DNA of 45,704 bases from Oscillospiraceae bacterium (lineage in GTDB: Bacteria > Bacillota > Clostridia > Oscillospirales > Oscillospiraceae), in NCBI GenBank assembly GCA_009782435.1, contig WRJA01000007.1, forward strand, positions 1 to 45,704, read 5' to 3'. Under the pieces are notes generated by a model. It was not told the DNA's origin, did no database searches, and saw only the letters and a list, made by a program, of their open reading frames with translations. Below are positions 17,127-27,730 of this stretch, in pieces. Within the stretch, counting starts at the first letter, position 1, and every line of letters begins with the position of its first letter. The position numbers and the translations under genes were made by a program.

Positions 17127-20100
17127 TTGAAATTTAAATTGAATTTGAAACGCAGTTCGACCCGGAAATTCATTGCGTTCCTGCTGTGTTTGTTCTTTGT
17201 GTTGGCTCTTTTACCGAGCTTCGCGGCGGCTGCTCCGTCAATGTCAGCGAGTCAGAGCCAGATGGATTTCGGTAAATTACAAACGTCGTATGATCGTCCC
17301 GATTTGAAGACGATAGTAATCAGTTATTCCGATACAAACTATGTAAACTATGATGTATCTGCTCATGAAGAAAACTATGATATTTATATCGGAACTATTT
17401 CCTCTCCCACTTCCCTTGATGGCAATTTTTCGCTGACGGTTCACCCGAAAGACGGATTGCCGGTCGGCGTATATGACTGCGTAATTACCATAAACGGAAC
17501 CGGCGGTGCGAGTGTGCCGGTCAATGTGAAATTTGAGGTCACAGCGGCGGCGACGCCAAAACCGATCACAATACAGGCAATACGCGGGTTGACCCCTCCT
17601 GTCGTATTCGCATCGCCTGTGTCGACCATAACTGCAGAAACCCAATTCACAGGCTCTGTAACATGGAAAGTAACAAGTTCAGGCGCAGCCTTAAGCTCAA
17701 GCGGAAGCTTCGCGCCGAGTACGGCGTATACGGCGACTGTTACTTTAACGCCCGCATCCGGCTATACGCTTACCGGTTTGCCGGCAGACTTTTTCACTGT
17801 TCAAGGAGCGACGAGTGTTAGAAACACCGCGAACAGCGGCGTTATCACGGTGAATTTTCCCGCGACGGCTTCGGGGGCATTGTCCTCCGGGAGTTTCACC
17901 GTCAGGCCGAGGACCAACACGACATATTTCTTTACCGTTAGTGATTTCACTTCGGTATTAACTCCGGCGACAGCCAACCTTACTCACATAAGGATCGACT
18001 CGTTGCCTTCGGCGACTTACGGGACGCTGTATTTGGGCGGCACGTCGACTTCAAATAAAGTTACGTCGGGCCAAGTCATTGCAAGAAGCGAAATCCCCCA
18101 GCTCCGTTTCGTACCGGCAGGCGTAACAGGCAGCACTTCATTCCAATACAGGTCCGGGACCTCAAACAGCAGTTTCTCATCAAGCGCCGGTACCGTCACG
18201 GTAACGGTGTCGGATACGGATACGTCGCTTAAAGCCGGGGACTTCAAGGTCACGACCCCCGTAAACACAAATTACAGCTTCAAAATTGCTGATTTCACCG
18301 ACGCTTTCACGGCGCCTTCCGGTTCGCTTTCACATATCAGGATAACACAGCTGCCGTCCTCATCGCACGGAGAGTTATACTACTCGAACACGCGTGTCGT
18401 CGTAAATCAGGAAATTGCGCGAAACGATATCACAAATCTTTCTTTCAGACCGGTCTCGAACTACAACGGTTCGGCGACTTTCAGATATACTGTCAGCAGT
18501 ACCACCGACCCGACGGTTTTTACCACCAACTCCGGGATAGTCACGGTGACCGTCGGCAACACGGCGAGCTTGACCGGCGGAACAAAAACGACTCAGGCAA
18601 ACACGACGCTTTCCTTTACGCTTAAGGATTTCACCGATCTGTACACATCGGGCGGCAGTTTAACGGGCATAACGATCACGGCGCTGCCGACTTCGGGGAC
18701 CGGCACTCTTTATCTCTCCGGGGTCCCGGTATCGCGCAACGACTACATATTAGCCTCAAGGCTTCAGAATTTGACTTTTGTGCCCGCAAGCGGCTATACG
18801 GGCAGCGCGAGCTTCAGCTTCACGGCCACGGACGGGACATATACCACATCCGCCGCGACCATGACGATCTATATCGGGTCGTCCGCGGCTTCGTCCGTTC
18901 CGAGGATCACATCCTTCAGGATCACCGAGGATTATGTGAGAAGCAGGACGGTGAACTGCACGATAAGCGCCGTGGACTCGTCATACGGGGCGCCGTCGCA
19001 ATACGCGATATCGGTCAACGGCGGGACTTACGGAACATGGCAAAATTACGCAACGTCTTTCCAATACTCACTGCCGTCGGCCGAAGGGACATACAGGCTG
19101 TCCGTAAAAGTGCGAAACACCGCCGGCAGAGAGAGCGCGCCGGCCTTTGACATCGTGGTCTATGACTACACGCCTCCGAAAATAACCGCGGCTGTCATCA
19201 GTGCGGACAGGAGGACGGTCGCGGTCGACTTTGACGAGGAGATCACGGCACATGCGGGGACATCAGTGTTGAGGGATGCGATCAGCTTCGGCGGCGGCAA
19301 CTACGCCGATTCCGTGACGATCAGCGGAGCGACGCTCAGTATAAGGCTGAGTTCGGCGCTCGGATTGACGACACGCCTGTACATTGATCCGGATGTGATA
19401 TCCGACCTTGCCGGAAATGTCGCGTCCTGGCTTGAGGCAGACATTAAGGAAATGCTGAGCTACAGTATTTCAGGCGTATCCTCAAGGTCGGCGACCGTCA
19501 CACTGCCTGCCGGGACCTCGTCAGCCGCGAATGTCGACTCTCTGACCATGTCGGGGATATTGGCCGACATAAACATGAGCGGCGGAACGCTCAATTTCGT
19601 TATGTCTTCATCCGGATCGACGGCGAGCCAATCGCTGAGCCTGCCTTTGAGCCTGTTCTCCTCCGACGGACTTAAAAAAGTGTCCGACATCAATGTGAGA
19701 AACTCGTCAGCCGCGGGGGCAAGCGTCAACATTAACGCTGCGTGGGCGGGCGACGCGCTCAAAAAATTCGGCTCTTCATTCACGGTGAATTTGACCGGCG
19801 CGTCGGTCACGGACCATGTGAGCGGCATGACGATAGGCGAGTCGCGCGGCGTTTCACTGAAAGTAGGCAACACGGAACTCACATCCTTTTCCGACAGGAA
19901 TGCCGTTACGCTCAATCTGCCGTATAATCTCGGCTCAACGAACGCCGACAAGGCCGTTATAATGAAAAGGACCGGGAGCGGGGCTTTCACGCCGCTGTTC
20001 TCGAGCCGCTACAACGCGGCGGACGGGACGATCAGAGCGAGGATAACGGAGCCCGGAACCTATGTGGCCGCCATAAACGTCGTGAATTTCTCGGATGTTC

Positions 20101-20639
20101 CGGCCACGCAATGGGCGAACAGCTATATAACGAGCCTCAGCTGCAGGAAAGTAATAGAGGGTATGACCGGAGCCGACGCGGGGAAATTCCTTCCGTCGGG
20201 AACGCTGACCCGCGCCGAATACATAAAGCTTTTGGTCACGTCCCTCGACCTTTATGACGAAAATAAAGTCTGCTCATACTCGGACGTTGCGCCGAACAAC
20301 TGGTTTTACCATTATGTGACCTCCGCCGTCGCGGCCGGCATACTCTCCGACAGCGCCGGGGAATTTGCGCCGAACACGCCGATAACAAGACAGGACATGT
20401 GCCTTTTTGCCTACCTTGCGAGGACCTCGGCGAAAATCAACTTCACATCTAACGCGCCGATGGCGAACTTCACAGACCAAGGGTCTATACAAAGTCAATC
20501 GCTGACCGCCGTGCGGGCGATGCAGGCTTCCGGGATAATCGCGGGGTATCCGGACGGGACATTTAAACCTCTCGGGTCGACGACAAGAGCCGAAGCCGCG
20601 AAGATAATCTTCATGATAATGGCGCTTCAGGATATATAG
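17127..20639 (+). CDS. Large secreted SLH-anchored surface protein with cadherin-like tandem repeats
   Basis: Signal peptide (FIAFLLCLFFVLALLPSFAAAA); three related about 100-aa repeats (LTHIRIDSLPSATYGTLYLGG..., LSHIRITQLPSSSHGELYYSN..., LTGITITALPTSGTGTLYLSG...); C-terminal SLH motifs (FSDVPATQWANSYITSL, YPDGTFKPLGSTTRAEAAKI). Confidence 0.88.
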   Translation: MKFKLNLKRSSTRKFIAFLLCLFFVLALLPSFAAAAPSMSASQSQMDFGKLQTSYDRPDLKTIVISYSDTNYVNYDVSAHEENYDIYIGTISSPTSLDGNFSLTVHPKDGLPVGVYDCVITINGTGGASVPVNVKFEVTAAATPKPITIQAIRGLTPPVVFASPVSTITAETQFTGSVTWKVTSSGAALSSSGSFAPSTAYTATVTLTPASGYTLTGLPADFFTVQGATSVRNTANSGVITVNFPATASGALSSGSFTVRPRTNTTYFFTVSDFTSVLTPATANLTHIRIDSLPSATYGTLYLGGTSTSNKVTSGQVIARSEIPQLRFVPAGVTGSTSFQYRSGTSNSSFSSSAGTVTVTVSDTDTSLKAGDFKVTTPVNTNYSFKIADFTDAFTAPSGSLSHIRITQLPSSSHGELYYSNTRVVVNQEIARNDITNLSFRPVSNYNGSATFRYTVSSTTDPTVFTTNSGIVTVTVGNTASLTGGTKTTQANTTLSFTLKDFTDLYTSGGSLTGITITALPTSGTGTLYLSGVPVSRNDYILASRLQNLTFVPASGYTGSASFSFTATDGTYTTSAATMTIYIGSSAASSVPRITSFRITEDYVRSRTVNCTISAVDSSYGAPSQYAISVNGGTYGTWQNYATSFQYSLPSAEGTYRLSVKVRNTAGRESAPAFDIVVYDYTPPKITAAVISADRRTVAVDFDEEITAHAGTSVLRDAISFGGGNYADSVTISGATLSIRLSSALGLTTRLYIDPDVISDLAGNVASWLEADIKEMLSYSISGVSSRSATVTLPAGTSSAANVDSLTMSGILADINMSGGTLNFVMSSSGSTASQSLSLPLSLFSSDGLKKVSDINVRNSSAAGASVNINAAWAGDALKKFGSSFTVNLTGASVTDHVSGMTIGESRGVSLKVGNTELTSFSDRNAVTLNLPYNLGSTNADKAVIMKRTGSGAFTPLFSSRYNAADGTIRARITEPGTYVAAINVVNFSDVPATQWANSYITSLSCRKVIEGMTGADAGKFLPSGTLTRAEYIKLLVTSLDLYDENKVCSYSDVAPNNWFYHYVTSAVAAGILSDSAGEFAPNTPITRQDMCLFAYLARTSAKINFTSNAPMANFTDQGSIQSQSLTAVRAMQASGIIAGYPDGTFKPLGSTTRAEAAKIIFMIMALQDI

Positions 20640-20640
20640 G

Positions 20641-20727
20641 CTGAAAGCCTATACGGGGCTGAAAGCCTATACGGGGCTGAAAGCCTATACGGGGCTGAAA
20701 GCCTATACGGGGCTGAAAGCCTATACG
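20641..20727. repeat. 18-bp tandem repeat, about 4.8 copies
   Basis: CTGAAAGCCTATACGGGG at 20641, 20659, 20677 and 20695, with a partial copy at 20713. Confidence 0.97.
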
Positions 20728-20790
20728 ACAGGCAAACCGGCGGAACCGGAAGATTCGGTTTCCGCCGGAGCCGTTATACGGGAGCAAAAT

Positions 20791-21231
20791 ATGGACAGGC
20801 ATACGCCGGAGCAAAGACGGCGCAACATGCAGGCTGTGAGAAACAAAGATTCGCAAATCGAAAAAGCTCTTCGCGGGGCGCTTTGGCGCAAAGGCTACCG
20901 ATACAGGAAGAATTGCGCCGGAGTATACGGCAAACCCGATATAGTTTTTACAAAACAAAAGACAGCCGTTTTTTGCGATTCGGAATTCTGGCACGGCTAC
21001 GACTGGGAAAACCGCAAGGAGGACTTCAAAAGCCGCTTGGATTTTTGGATACCGAAGATCGAGCGGAATATGGAGCGGGACAGAGAGGTCAACGCAAAGC
21101 TCGAGGCGGAGGGTTATCTTGTGCTTCGGTTTTGGGGAAAGCGAATCAAAAACGAGCTTGACGCGGTCGTGGGCGAGATCGAGCGAGCGTTGGAGTCGCG
21201 CGAAAAAGGGCGTTCGGTCTCCGGCCTTTGA
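20791..21231 (+). CDS. vsr: Very short patch repair (Vsr) endonuclease
   Basis: MDRHTPEQRRRNMQAVRNKDSQIEKALRGALWRKGYRYRKN, GKPDIVF, FWHGYDW, RFWGKRIKNE are characteristic of Vsr. Confidence 0.93.
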   Translation: MDRHTPEQRRRNMQAVRNKDSQIEKALRGALWRKGYRYRKNCAGVYGKPDIVFTKQKTAVFCDSEFWHGYDWENRKEDFKSRLDFWIPKIERNMERDREVNAKLEAEGYLVLRFWGKRIKNELDAVVGEIERALESREKGRSVSGL

Positions 21232-21257
21232 TCTTGTCCTTTGCCGTAATGCCGTCG

Positions 21258-23768
21258 TCAGGCATTTCCGTCGGATAAATACTTTTGCATAACTTCGATA
21301 ACCTCATTGAAATCCAGCGGTTTTCCGATATGGCTGTTCATACCGGCCGCGAGACATTTTTCTATATCTTCCTTGAACACGTTGGCGGTCATTGCAACTA
21401 TCGGTATGCTTTTCGCCGCGGGCGTATCCGACGCCCTGATTTGGCGCGTTGCTTCCAAGCCGTCTATTTCGGGCATCTGCATATCCATAAGCACAATATC
21501 GTATTTCCCCGGGGCAGCGTTGAATTTACTGACGGCTTCTTTGCCGTTTTCTGCAAAATCTATACTCAGACCCGTAGGCGCCAACAGCGACATCACGATC
21601 TCCCGGTTGATCTCCACGTCTTCGGCAAGCAGGATACAGCATCCTTCAAAAAGCCCGTCGATCATAATTTCCGTGTCTTCCGTCCGTTTATCCGCCAAGC
21701 CTAAATAATCGCGGACTATGTCCTCAAAAATAGAGGGGAAAATAGGTTTTTGCAGGAACCTGTCAGCCCCCGCTTTTTTTGCGCTCTCGGCGACCATATT
21801 ATATTCCGCGGCTGAAACCATAACGACAAAGGCGTCGCTTGGTTCTTTCATTCTTTTTTTCAGTTCCGACGTCAATTGGATGCCGTTCATATCCGGCATT
21901 CTCCAATCCACAAAATAGAGGTGGTAGTCTCCGTTTTTTTCGACTAAATCAAGCGCGCTCGCGCCGTTCAAGGCGACGTCGCATGCCGCGCCGAACCTTT
22001 CGACGATACGCTTTATGTCCTGCAAGATATATTCGTCGTCGTCCACGGCCAAAATACGGATGCTCGGCCAGTCGATTTCCTTCCGCTCATAATTCCGATC
22101 TTTCTGTTCTCCGCGTTTCATCTTGACGGTAAAGGCAAATGTAGCGCCTTTGCCCTGTTCCGATTCTATCCATATCCTGCCGTCCATCTTCTCCACGATG
22201 CTTTTGGAGATCGCAAGCCCCAGACCCGTGCCGCCGTATTTTCTTGATGTGCCGGTTTCGGCTTGCTGGAAAGACCTGAACAGCTTGGCCTGCTGCTCGG
22301 GGCCTATACCGATCCCTGTATCGGTCACGGCGATCTTGATTTCACAAATGCCGTCTTCTTCCCCCAAAAAGCATGTGTGGAGACTGATGGAGCCTTCTTC
22401 CGGCGTGAATTTCACCGCGTTTCCCAACAGGTTTGTGATGACCTGCGCCAGATGCTGATCATCGCCGTGCATAATTCCGGGAATATTTTTGTCCACATGT
22501 ACGGTAAGCTTTTGCTTTTTTTCCTCCACACGTATTGTGGACACGTTTACGACGCGTATCAGCATTTTTTCGAAATCAAAATCTGACATAAAAAGATCGA
22601 ATTTACCGGATTCGATTTTAGAAAAATCCAAAATATCATTGATTACCCCGAGCAGATGCCGGGACGCGCTTTCGATTTTATCCAAAGCGTAAATCATTTG
22701 ATCCGCTTCGTGAGCCGATCTGCCGATGTAAGTCATGCCGATGATGGCGTTCATCGGCGTTCTGATTTCGTGGCTCATATTGGAAAGGAACGACGATTTG
22801 GCGACCGAAGCCGCCTCCGCCTGTTCCGCCAATACGACAAGCCGCTTTTTCTCCTGCCGGTTGCGGAACAACAGTATCAGCAGGAATACGATTCCGCACA
22901 AAACGATCACAACGCCCGTTAGTATTGAGAGATTCGTTTCGTCTTGCAGGCTTTTCATCGGCATACCGATAAAAAGCGCGGCGAACGCTTCATCCTGCGG
23001 GTTCAGCAAAGGCATATAAAAAGTCTTATATCGCTCGCCGAGTATGTCGGCGTCGCCTGTATATTCCTGCTTGTCACGGATCACGATGTCGGTGATTTCA
23101 GGATCGAGCGTCGTGCCTACAATGCTGTGTCCGTCCCGGACAATAGTCGTGGCGATCCGCTCATTGCCAAAAAAGACAGTGACCTCGGCATTAAAGAGGG
23201 CCCCCAGATCCATGACCGCTTCCGGTGTATCAAACCGGATGCCTGCCGAAATGACGCCGATCAGTACGCCGTCCGCGTTATAGACCGGAGCTCCGGTGCG
23301 GACGGATACTCTTACCGCCGTCCCTTTCTCGAAACAGGTCGAAACCTTGCCCTCAAGCGCGTCTCCTATGTTTTGCTGATTCACTACCGAATCGCCGTAG
23401 TTTTCCGGTTCATGTGTCCGCGCCAATACGATTCCTTCCCGGTCGGTGACGGTATAATAGTTAACGCGAAACAGATCATGGGTAGTTGTAAACAGCCGCA
23501 GCAATTCCTCGGTATCGCGCTGTTCGATGGCTCTTACGGCATCTTGGTTGACGGCCATGGAAACGGCCGCCGCTTTTGAATATGCCTTGCTGTCCTCCAG
23601 ATAATGTTTCAGTCCGTTGATGTTGGAGATCAATTTTTCGCTGATAAGAAAATCGCTGAACGCGGCAAAGCTTACCGACAAAAAAACGATCTGAGCGGCA
23701 ATAACAACGATCAGGATCGCCGTCAGTATGATATTGCCTTTTCCTCTAAGGTATTTGGTGAACATCAT
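21258..23768 (-). CDS. Membrane hybrid sensor histidine kinase with Cache-like sensor and two receiver domains
   Basis: Start refined to ATG 23768 after AGGAG. Periplasmic segment between TMs; H-box FLSNMSHEIRTPMNAIIGM; ATPase DTGIGIGPEQQAKLFRSF, GGTGLGLAIS; two receivers (ILAVDDDEY...FVDWRMPDMNG and ILLAEDVEINRE...VLMDMQMPEIDG). Confidence 0.93.
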   Translation of the reverse strand: MMFTKYLRGKGNIILTAILIVVIAAQIVFLSVSFAAFSDFLISEKLISNINGLKHYLEDSKAYSKAAAVSMAVNQDAVRAIEQRDTEELLRLFTTTHDLFRVNYYTVTDREGIVLARTHEPENYGDSVVNQQNIGDALEGKVSTCFEKGTAVRVSVRTGAPVYNADGVLIGVISAGIRFDTPEAVMDLGALFNAEVTVFFGNERIATTIVRDGHSIVGTTLDPEITDIVIRDKQEYTGDADILGERYKTFYMPLLNPQDEAFAALFIGMPMKSLQDETNLSILTGVVIVLCGIVFLLILLFRNRQEKKRLVVLAEQAEAASVAKSSFLSNMSHEIRTPMNAIIGMTYIGRSAHEADQMIYALDKIESASRHLLGVINDILDFSKIESGKFDLFMSDFDFEKMLIRVVNVSTIRVEEKKQKLTVHVDKNIPGIMHGDDQHLAQVITNLLGNAVKFTPEEGSISLHTCFLGEEDGICEIKIAVTDTGIGIGPEQQAKLFRSFQQAETGTSRKYGGTGLGLAISKSIVEKMDGRIWIESEQGKGATFAFTVKMKRGEQKDRNYERKEIDWPSIRILAVDDDEYILQDIKRIVERFGAACDVALNGASALDLVEKNGDYHLYFVDWRMPDMNGIQLTSELKKRMKEPSDAFVVMVSAAEYNMVAESAKKAGADRFLQKPIFPSIFEDIVRDYLGLADKRTEDTEIMIDGLFEGCCILLAEDVEINREIVMSLLAPTGLSIDFAENGKEAVSKFNAAPGKYDIVLMDMQMPEIDGLEATRQIRASDTPAAKSIPIVAMTANVFKEDIEKCLAAGMNSHIGKPLDFNEVIEVMQKYLSDGNA

Positions 23769-23881
23769 TTCGATTCTCCTGTCAGCAGGTTTTCGCGGCC
23801 CGTTCGGTCGTCTTTTGCCTTGCCCTGCGTTGACAATGTACGACACGCCTCAGAAGGCACAATTACCGCAGCGGCCGGCTC

Positions 23882-25750
23882 TTATGAGACGCGGTCGAAT
23901 TGGCTGTTATAGAGTTCCGCGTAGAAGCCGCCTTTTATAAGAAGTTCCTCATGAGAGCCGCTCTCCGCTATGTCGCCGTCTTTTATCACAAGTATCATGT
24001 CGGCGTTTTTGACTGTCGAGAGCCTGTGGGCGATGACAAATGACGTTCTGCCGGAAGTCAGTTTATCCATCGCCTCCTGCACGAGTTTTTCGGTACGGGT
24101 GTCCACGGAACTTGTTGCCTCGTCCAAGATCAACAGCGGAGAATTCTGTATCATCGCGCGGGCGATCGTGAGGAGTTGTTTTTGACCGGCCGAAAGGGTC
24201 ACCTTGTCGCTGAGCACGGTGTCGTATCCTTCCGGCAGCGTCCGGATAAAACGATGCATCCCAACCGCTTTGCATGCTGTTTCGACTTCATCGGGGCTGA
24301 CGTTCCGGTTGCCGAAGATAACATTATCCCGTATGGTCCCCTCAAAAAGCCAAGTGTCCTGAAGCACCATACAGAACTGTTCGCGCGCGTTTTCCCTTGT
24401 CACCCGGTCTATCGGTATGCCGTCCGCCGTTATCTCACCGGCGTCCGGCTCGTAAAAACGCATCAGCAAATTGACCAAGGTAGTTTTGCCCGCGCCGGTG
24501 GGGCCGACGATGGCGATCTTTTGCCCGGCGCGTATCGAGGCGGAGAAATCCTTTATGACGGGATTTTCTTTATCATAACCGAAACGGACGTTTCTGAACT
24601 CGACGTCGCCTTTGATGTTTTCGAGCTTTTCGGTTTTTTCGCTCTCGTCGGTGAGTTCAGCCTCGCCGAAGAACTCGAATATTCGCTCGCCGGCGGCCGC
24701 CGTTCTCTGAAGCGCCTGCATCGACTGGGCAAGTTGAGAGAGCGGCTGTGTGAAAAATCGAATATACAGCATAAAAGCGACAATAACGCCGAAAGATATC
24801 CTGCCGCTTACCGCCAGAGCAGCGCCGACGGCGCACACCGCGGCGTAGCCGAAATTCCCGACAAAGTGCATAAGGGGCATCATAAGACCGGACATAAATT
24901 GGGATTTTTTTCCGCTCTCATAAAGCCCGTCGTTGAATTTCTCAAAGGTTTCTTTCGCTTTACCGCCGCCGTTGAAAGCCTTAACGACCGTATGCCCCGA
25001 ATAGATCTCCTCGATATGGCCGTTGATATCTCCCAAGCCCTGCTGCTGCGCCTTGAAGTATTTCTGTGAGCGCGCCATTATTTTTCTCATTCCGGCAAAG
25101 CCAATGAGAACGGAGACGACGGCGACACACGCGAGAACAGCGCTGTTTATGAACATCATGATCAGCGAACCGAGGAACATGGTGATCGCCCGCACCATGT
25201 TGTCGAGGCTTTGATTCAAGGTTTGGCCTACGGCGTCAACATCGTTGGTCACACGGCTCAAGACGTCGCCGTAGCTTGTTTTGTCAAAATATTTGAACGG
25301 AAGTTTGTTTATTTTTCGCGAAAGGTCCGTGCGCATTTTTTTTATTATTTTCGCGGTCACGGTCGCCATGATAAACGCTTCGGCAAAGTTGAAGATCACA
25401 GACAGGGCATAGATGATACACAGTCCTGCGGCAATGGCTGTCACCGCGGAGAAATCGACGGCCCCCGAAGCCGTCGGCGCGCTCATGCCTGAGGGGAGCC
25501 CTTTGATTATCTCGTTTGTCAGCTCTTTCAGTTTGTCCGGGCCTATGATCTGGAGCGCTGAACCCAAGGCCGCAATAATAAGCGCGCAGACCGTCGCGGG
25601 GACGTATGCCTTGCAGTAACGCAAAAGCGACGCCCATGTCCCTTTAAAGTCTTTCGCTTTTTCGAAAGAGCCCGGCGGGGGAGGCCCTCTGAAGCCTCTC
25701 GGACCGCTTCTGACAGCCGGCCGCGTTCTTATTTCTTCGTTATCGCTCAT
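23882..25750 (-). CDS. ABC transporter, fused permease/ATPase (multidrug exporter type, subunit B)
   Basis: Walker A GPTGAGKTT, signature LSAGQKQ, Walker B LLILDEATSSVD; N-terminal TM domain. Confidence 0.93.
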   Translation of the reverse strand: MSDNEEIRTRPAVRSGPRGFRGPPPPGSFEKAKDFKGTWASLLRYCKAYVPATVCALIIAALGSALQIIGPDKLKELTNEIIKGLPSGMSAPTASGAVDFSAVTAIAAGLCIIYALSVIFNFAEAFIMATVTAKIIKKMRTDLSRKINKLPFKYFDKTSYGDVLSRVTNDVDAVGQTLNQSLDNMVRAITMFLGSLIMMFINSAVLACVAVVSVLIGFAGMRKIMARSQKYFKAQQQGLGDINGHIEEIYSGHTVVKAFNGGGKAKETFEKFNDGLYESGKKSQFMSGLMMPLMHFVGNFGYAAVCAVGAALAVSGRISFGVIVAFMLYIRFFTQPLSQLAQSMQALQRTAAAGERIFEFFGEAELTDESEKTEKLENIKGDVEFRNVRFGYDKENPVIKDFSASIRAGQKIAIVGPTGAGKTTLVNLLMRFYEPDAGEITADGIPIDRVTRENAREQFCMVLQDTWLFEGTIRDNVIFGNRNVSPDEVETACKAVGMHRFIRTLPEGYDTVLSDKVTLSAGQKQLLTIARAMIQNSPLLILDEATSSVDTRTEKLVQEAMDKLTSGRTSFVIAHRLSTVKNADMILVIKDGDIAESGSHEELLIKGGFYAELYNSQFDRVS

Positions 25751-27501
25751 ATTTCCTCCAAACTCAGCTGCGACTCGGCGATCTCCCTGTACACGGGGCA
25801 GCTCTCCAACAGTTCCCGGTGCGCTCCGTTGCCGACAAGTTTGCCGTCTTCAAGAACAATGATACGGTCGGCGTCCATGATGGTGCCTATCCTTTGCGCG
25901 ACGATCAGGCAGGTCGCGTCTTGAATTTCTTTTTTCAGCGCGGAGCGCAAGGCGCGTTCCGTTTTGTAGTCGAGAGCGGAGAGGGAATCGTCAAAAATAA
26001 GAATCTCGGGATTCCGGCAGATCGCTCGTGCGATGGCGAGGCGCTGTTTCTGACCGCCGGAAAGATTAGCCCCGCCCTGTGAGACCTCTGCGTCATAACC
26101 GCCGTCGGAGCTTTCGATAAAATCCGCGGCCTGCGCGATAAGCGCCGCTCTTTTTATTTCATCTTCGGTGTACTCGCCTTTTCCGTTATCGCCGTACGCC
26201 ACGTTCGATTTTACGGACCCGCGGAACAGCACGGCTTTTTGCGGCACATATCCGATTTTTCGGAAAAGTGTCTCGGGTTCGTAGTCTTTAACGTTTATCC
26301 CGTCAACCGATACTTCGCCTTCGGTGGCGTCAAAGAAACGGGGTATGAGATTTATCAGGGTCGACTTGCCGCTTCCGGTCGAGCCTATAAAAGCGACGGT
26401 CTCGCCGCGGTTCACCTTGAAACTGATATCCTCAAGCACGGCCTCCGCGGCGCCCGGGTATCTGAAGCCGACACGGTCGAATACGATCTCTCCTTTGACG
26501 TGCCGGTTTCCTTCCGTTTTTTCTCCCGGAGCCATGACGGGCTTTGTGTCGAGGACTTCGTTTATGCGCTTGGCCGACACGCCGGCCCTCGGCAGCATGA
26601 CGAATACAATAGACAGCATCATGAAGGACATTATCACCTGCACGGCGTACTGAGAAAAAACGACCATATCCGAAAAAACGTTGAGTTTGTCGAAAGCGGG
26701 CGCCTGCTCAAGCAAATAGGCCCCCGCCCAATAGATCGCAAGGGAAAGCCCGCTCATAACCAAGGTCATGACCGGCATCATCACCGCCAAGGCCCTGCTT
26801 GTGAACAGCAGGGAGTCCGTCAGCTCCGAGTTTGCCGCCTCGAATTTTTCATTTTGAAAGCTTTCGGCGTTATACGCGCGCACGACGCGCAGGCCCATGA
26901 GGTTTTCTCTTGTCACCCGGGTCAAATTGTCGGTAAAAAGCTGTATCTTCCTGAATTTCGGCATAACAAAAATTATCAGCACCGTGACCGTTAACAAAAC
27001 GATCAATACGCCCGCGGCTGTTGTCAGCGACCATTCGCGGCCTTTACCGGCGATTTTTGTTATCGCCCAGACCGCCATGACCGGAGCCCTGACGACGACC
27101 TGCATGCCCATGACGATCAGCATTTGGACCTGAGTCACGTCGTTTGTCGAGCGCGTGATGAGGCTCGCGGTCGAAAACAGGCTGATCTCCTCCGTCGAAA
27201 AGGATTGGACTTTATCAAAAAGTAAAGTCCGCAGCCGGCGGGAAAACGACGCGGCGACAGTGGCGGCGAAATATCCGACGATGACCGCGCAGCCGAAACC
27301 GCACAGCGCGCAAATGAGCATATACGCGCCGGCAATGTAAACATCGCCGACGGAACCGCCGGGCGTTTGGACCAGCTCCGTTATTTGTTTCATGTAGTCG
27401 GGCAGCTTGAGTTCAAGCCCCACCTGCGTGACGGTAAATATCAGGCTGATGAAAATCAGCCCGAGATCGGCGGGTTTTATGTGTTTGAATACTTTAAGCA
27501 T
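25747..27501 (-). CDS. ABC transporter, fused permease/ATPase (multidrug exporter type, subunit A)
   Basis: Walker A GSTGSGKST, signature LSGGQKQ, Walker B ILIFDDSLSALD (degenerate catalytic Glu replaced by Asp); overlaps the partner gene by 4 nt. Confidence 0.93.
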   Translation of the reverse strand: MLKVFKHIKPADLGLIFISLIFTVTQVGLELKLPDYMKQITELVQTPGGSVGDVYIAGAYMLICALCGFGCAVIVGYFAATVAASFSRRLRTLLFDKVQSFSTEEISLFSTASLITRSTNDVTQVQMLIVMGMQVVVRAPVMAVWAITKIAGKGREWSLTTAAGVLIVLLTVTVLIIFVMPKFRKIQLFTDNLTRVTRENLMGLRVVRAYNAESFQNEKFEAANSELTDSLLFTSRALAVMMPVMTLVMSGLSLAIYWAGAYLLEQAPAFDKLNVFSDMVVFSQYAVQVIMSFMMLSIVFVMLPRAGVSAKRINEVLDTKPVMAPGEKTEGNRHVKGEIVFDRVGFRYPGAAEAVLEDISFKVNRGETVAFIGSTGSGKSTLINLIPRFFDATEGEVSVDGINVKDYEPETLFRKIGYVPQKAVLFRGSVKSNVAYGDNGKGEYTEDEIKRAALIAQAADFIESSDGGYDAEVSQGGANLSGGQKQRLAIARAICRNPEILIFDDSLSALDYKTERALRSALKKEIQDATCLIVAQRIGTIMDADRIIVLEDGKLVGNGAHRELLESCPVYREIAESQLSLEEI

Positions 27502-27730
27502 TACGGGCCTCCGTTGACATATACCTTATAAAGATGAAAGAATCACGGCGATTTGTCAAGTGGTTTTTGATTAATAAATTGAAAACTTTCCGGGGGCGGT
27601 AATAAATAAAGGCGACAGACCGCCTGTTCACTTTGCTTGACAAAGGACCTGAAACGGAATATGCTGTTACCGAAAAATAAAAATTCCCGCAATCCTGCAG
27701 TCATGATATTTTATAAGGGATGGTAATAAA

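Noticed and set aside
20641-20727. Possible CRISPR array
   Set aside because: Direct tandem 18-bp units with no spacers and no cas genes.
20611-20994. Minus-strand ORF with RIGFQP repeats, resembling a repeat protein
   Set aside because: Created by translating the 18-bp tandem repeat and the antisense of vsr; no start context or domain support.
23882-27501. Two-gene ABC exporter as a novel system
   Set aside because: Standard heterodimeric exporter arrangement with one degenerate ATPase site; common and substrate unassignable from sequence.
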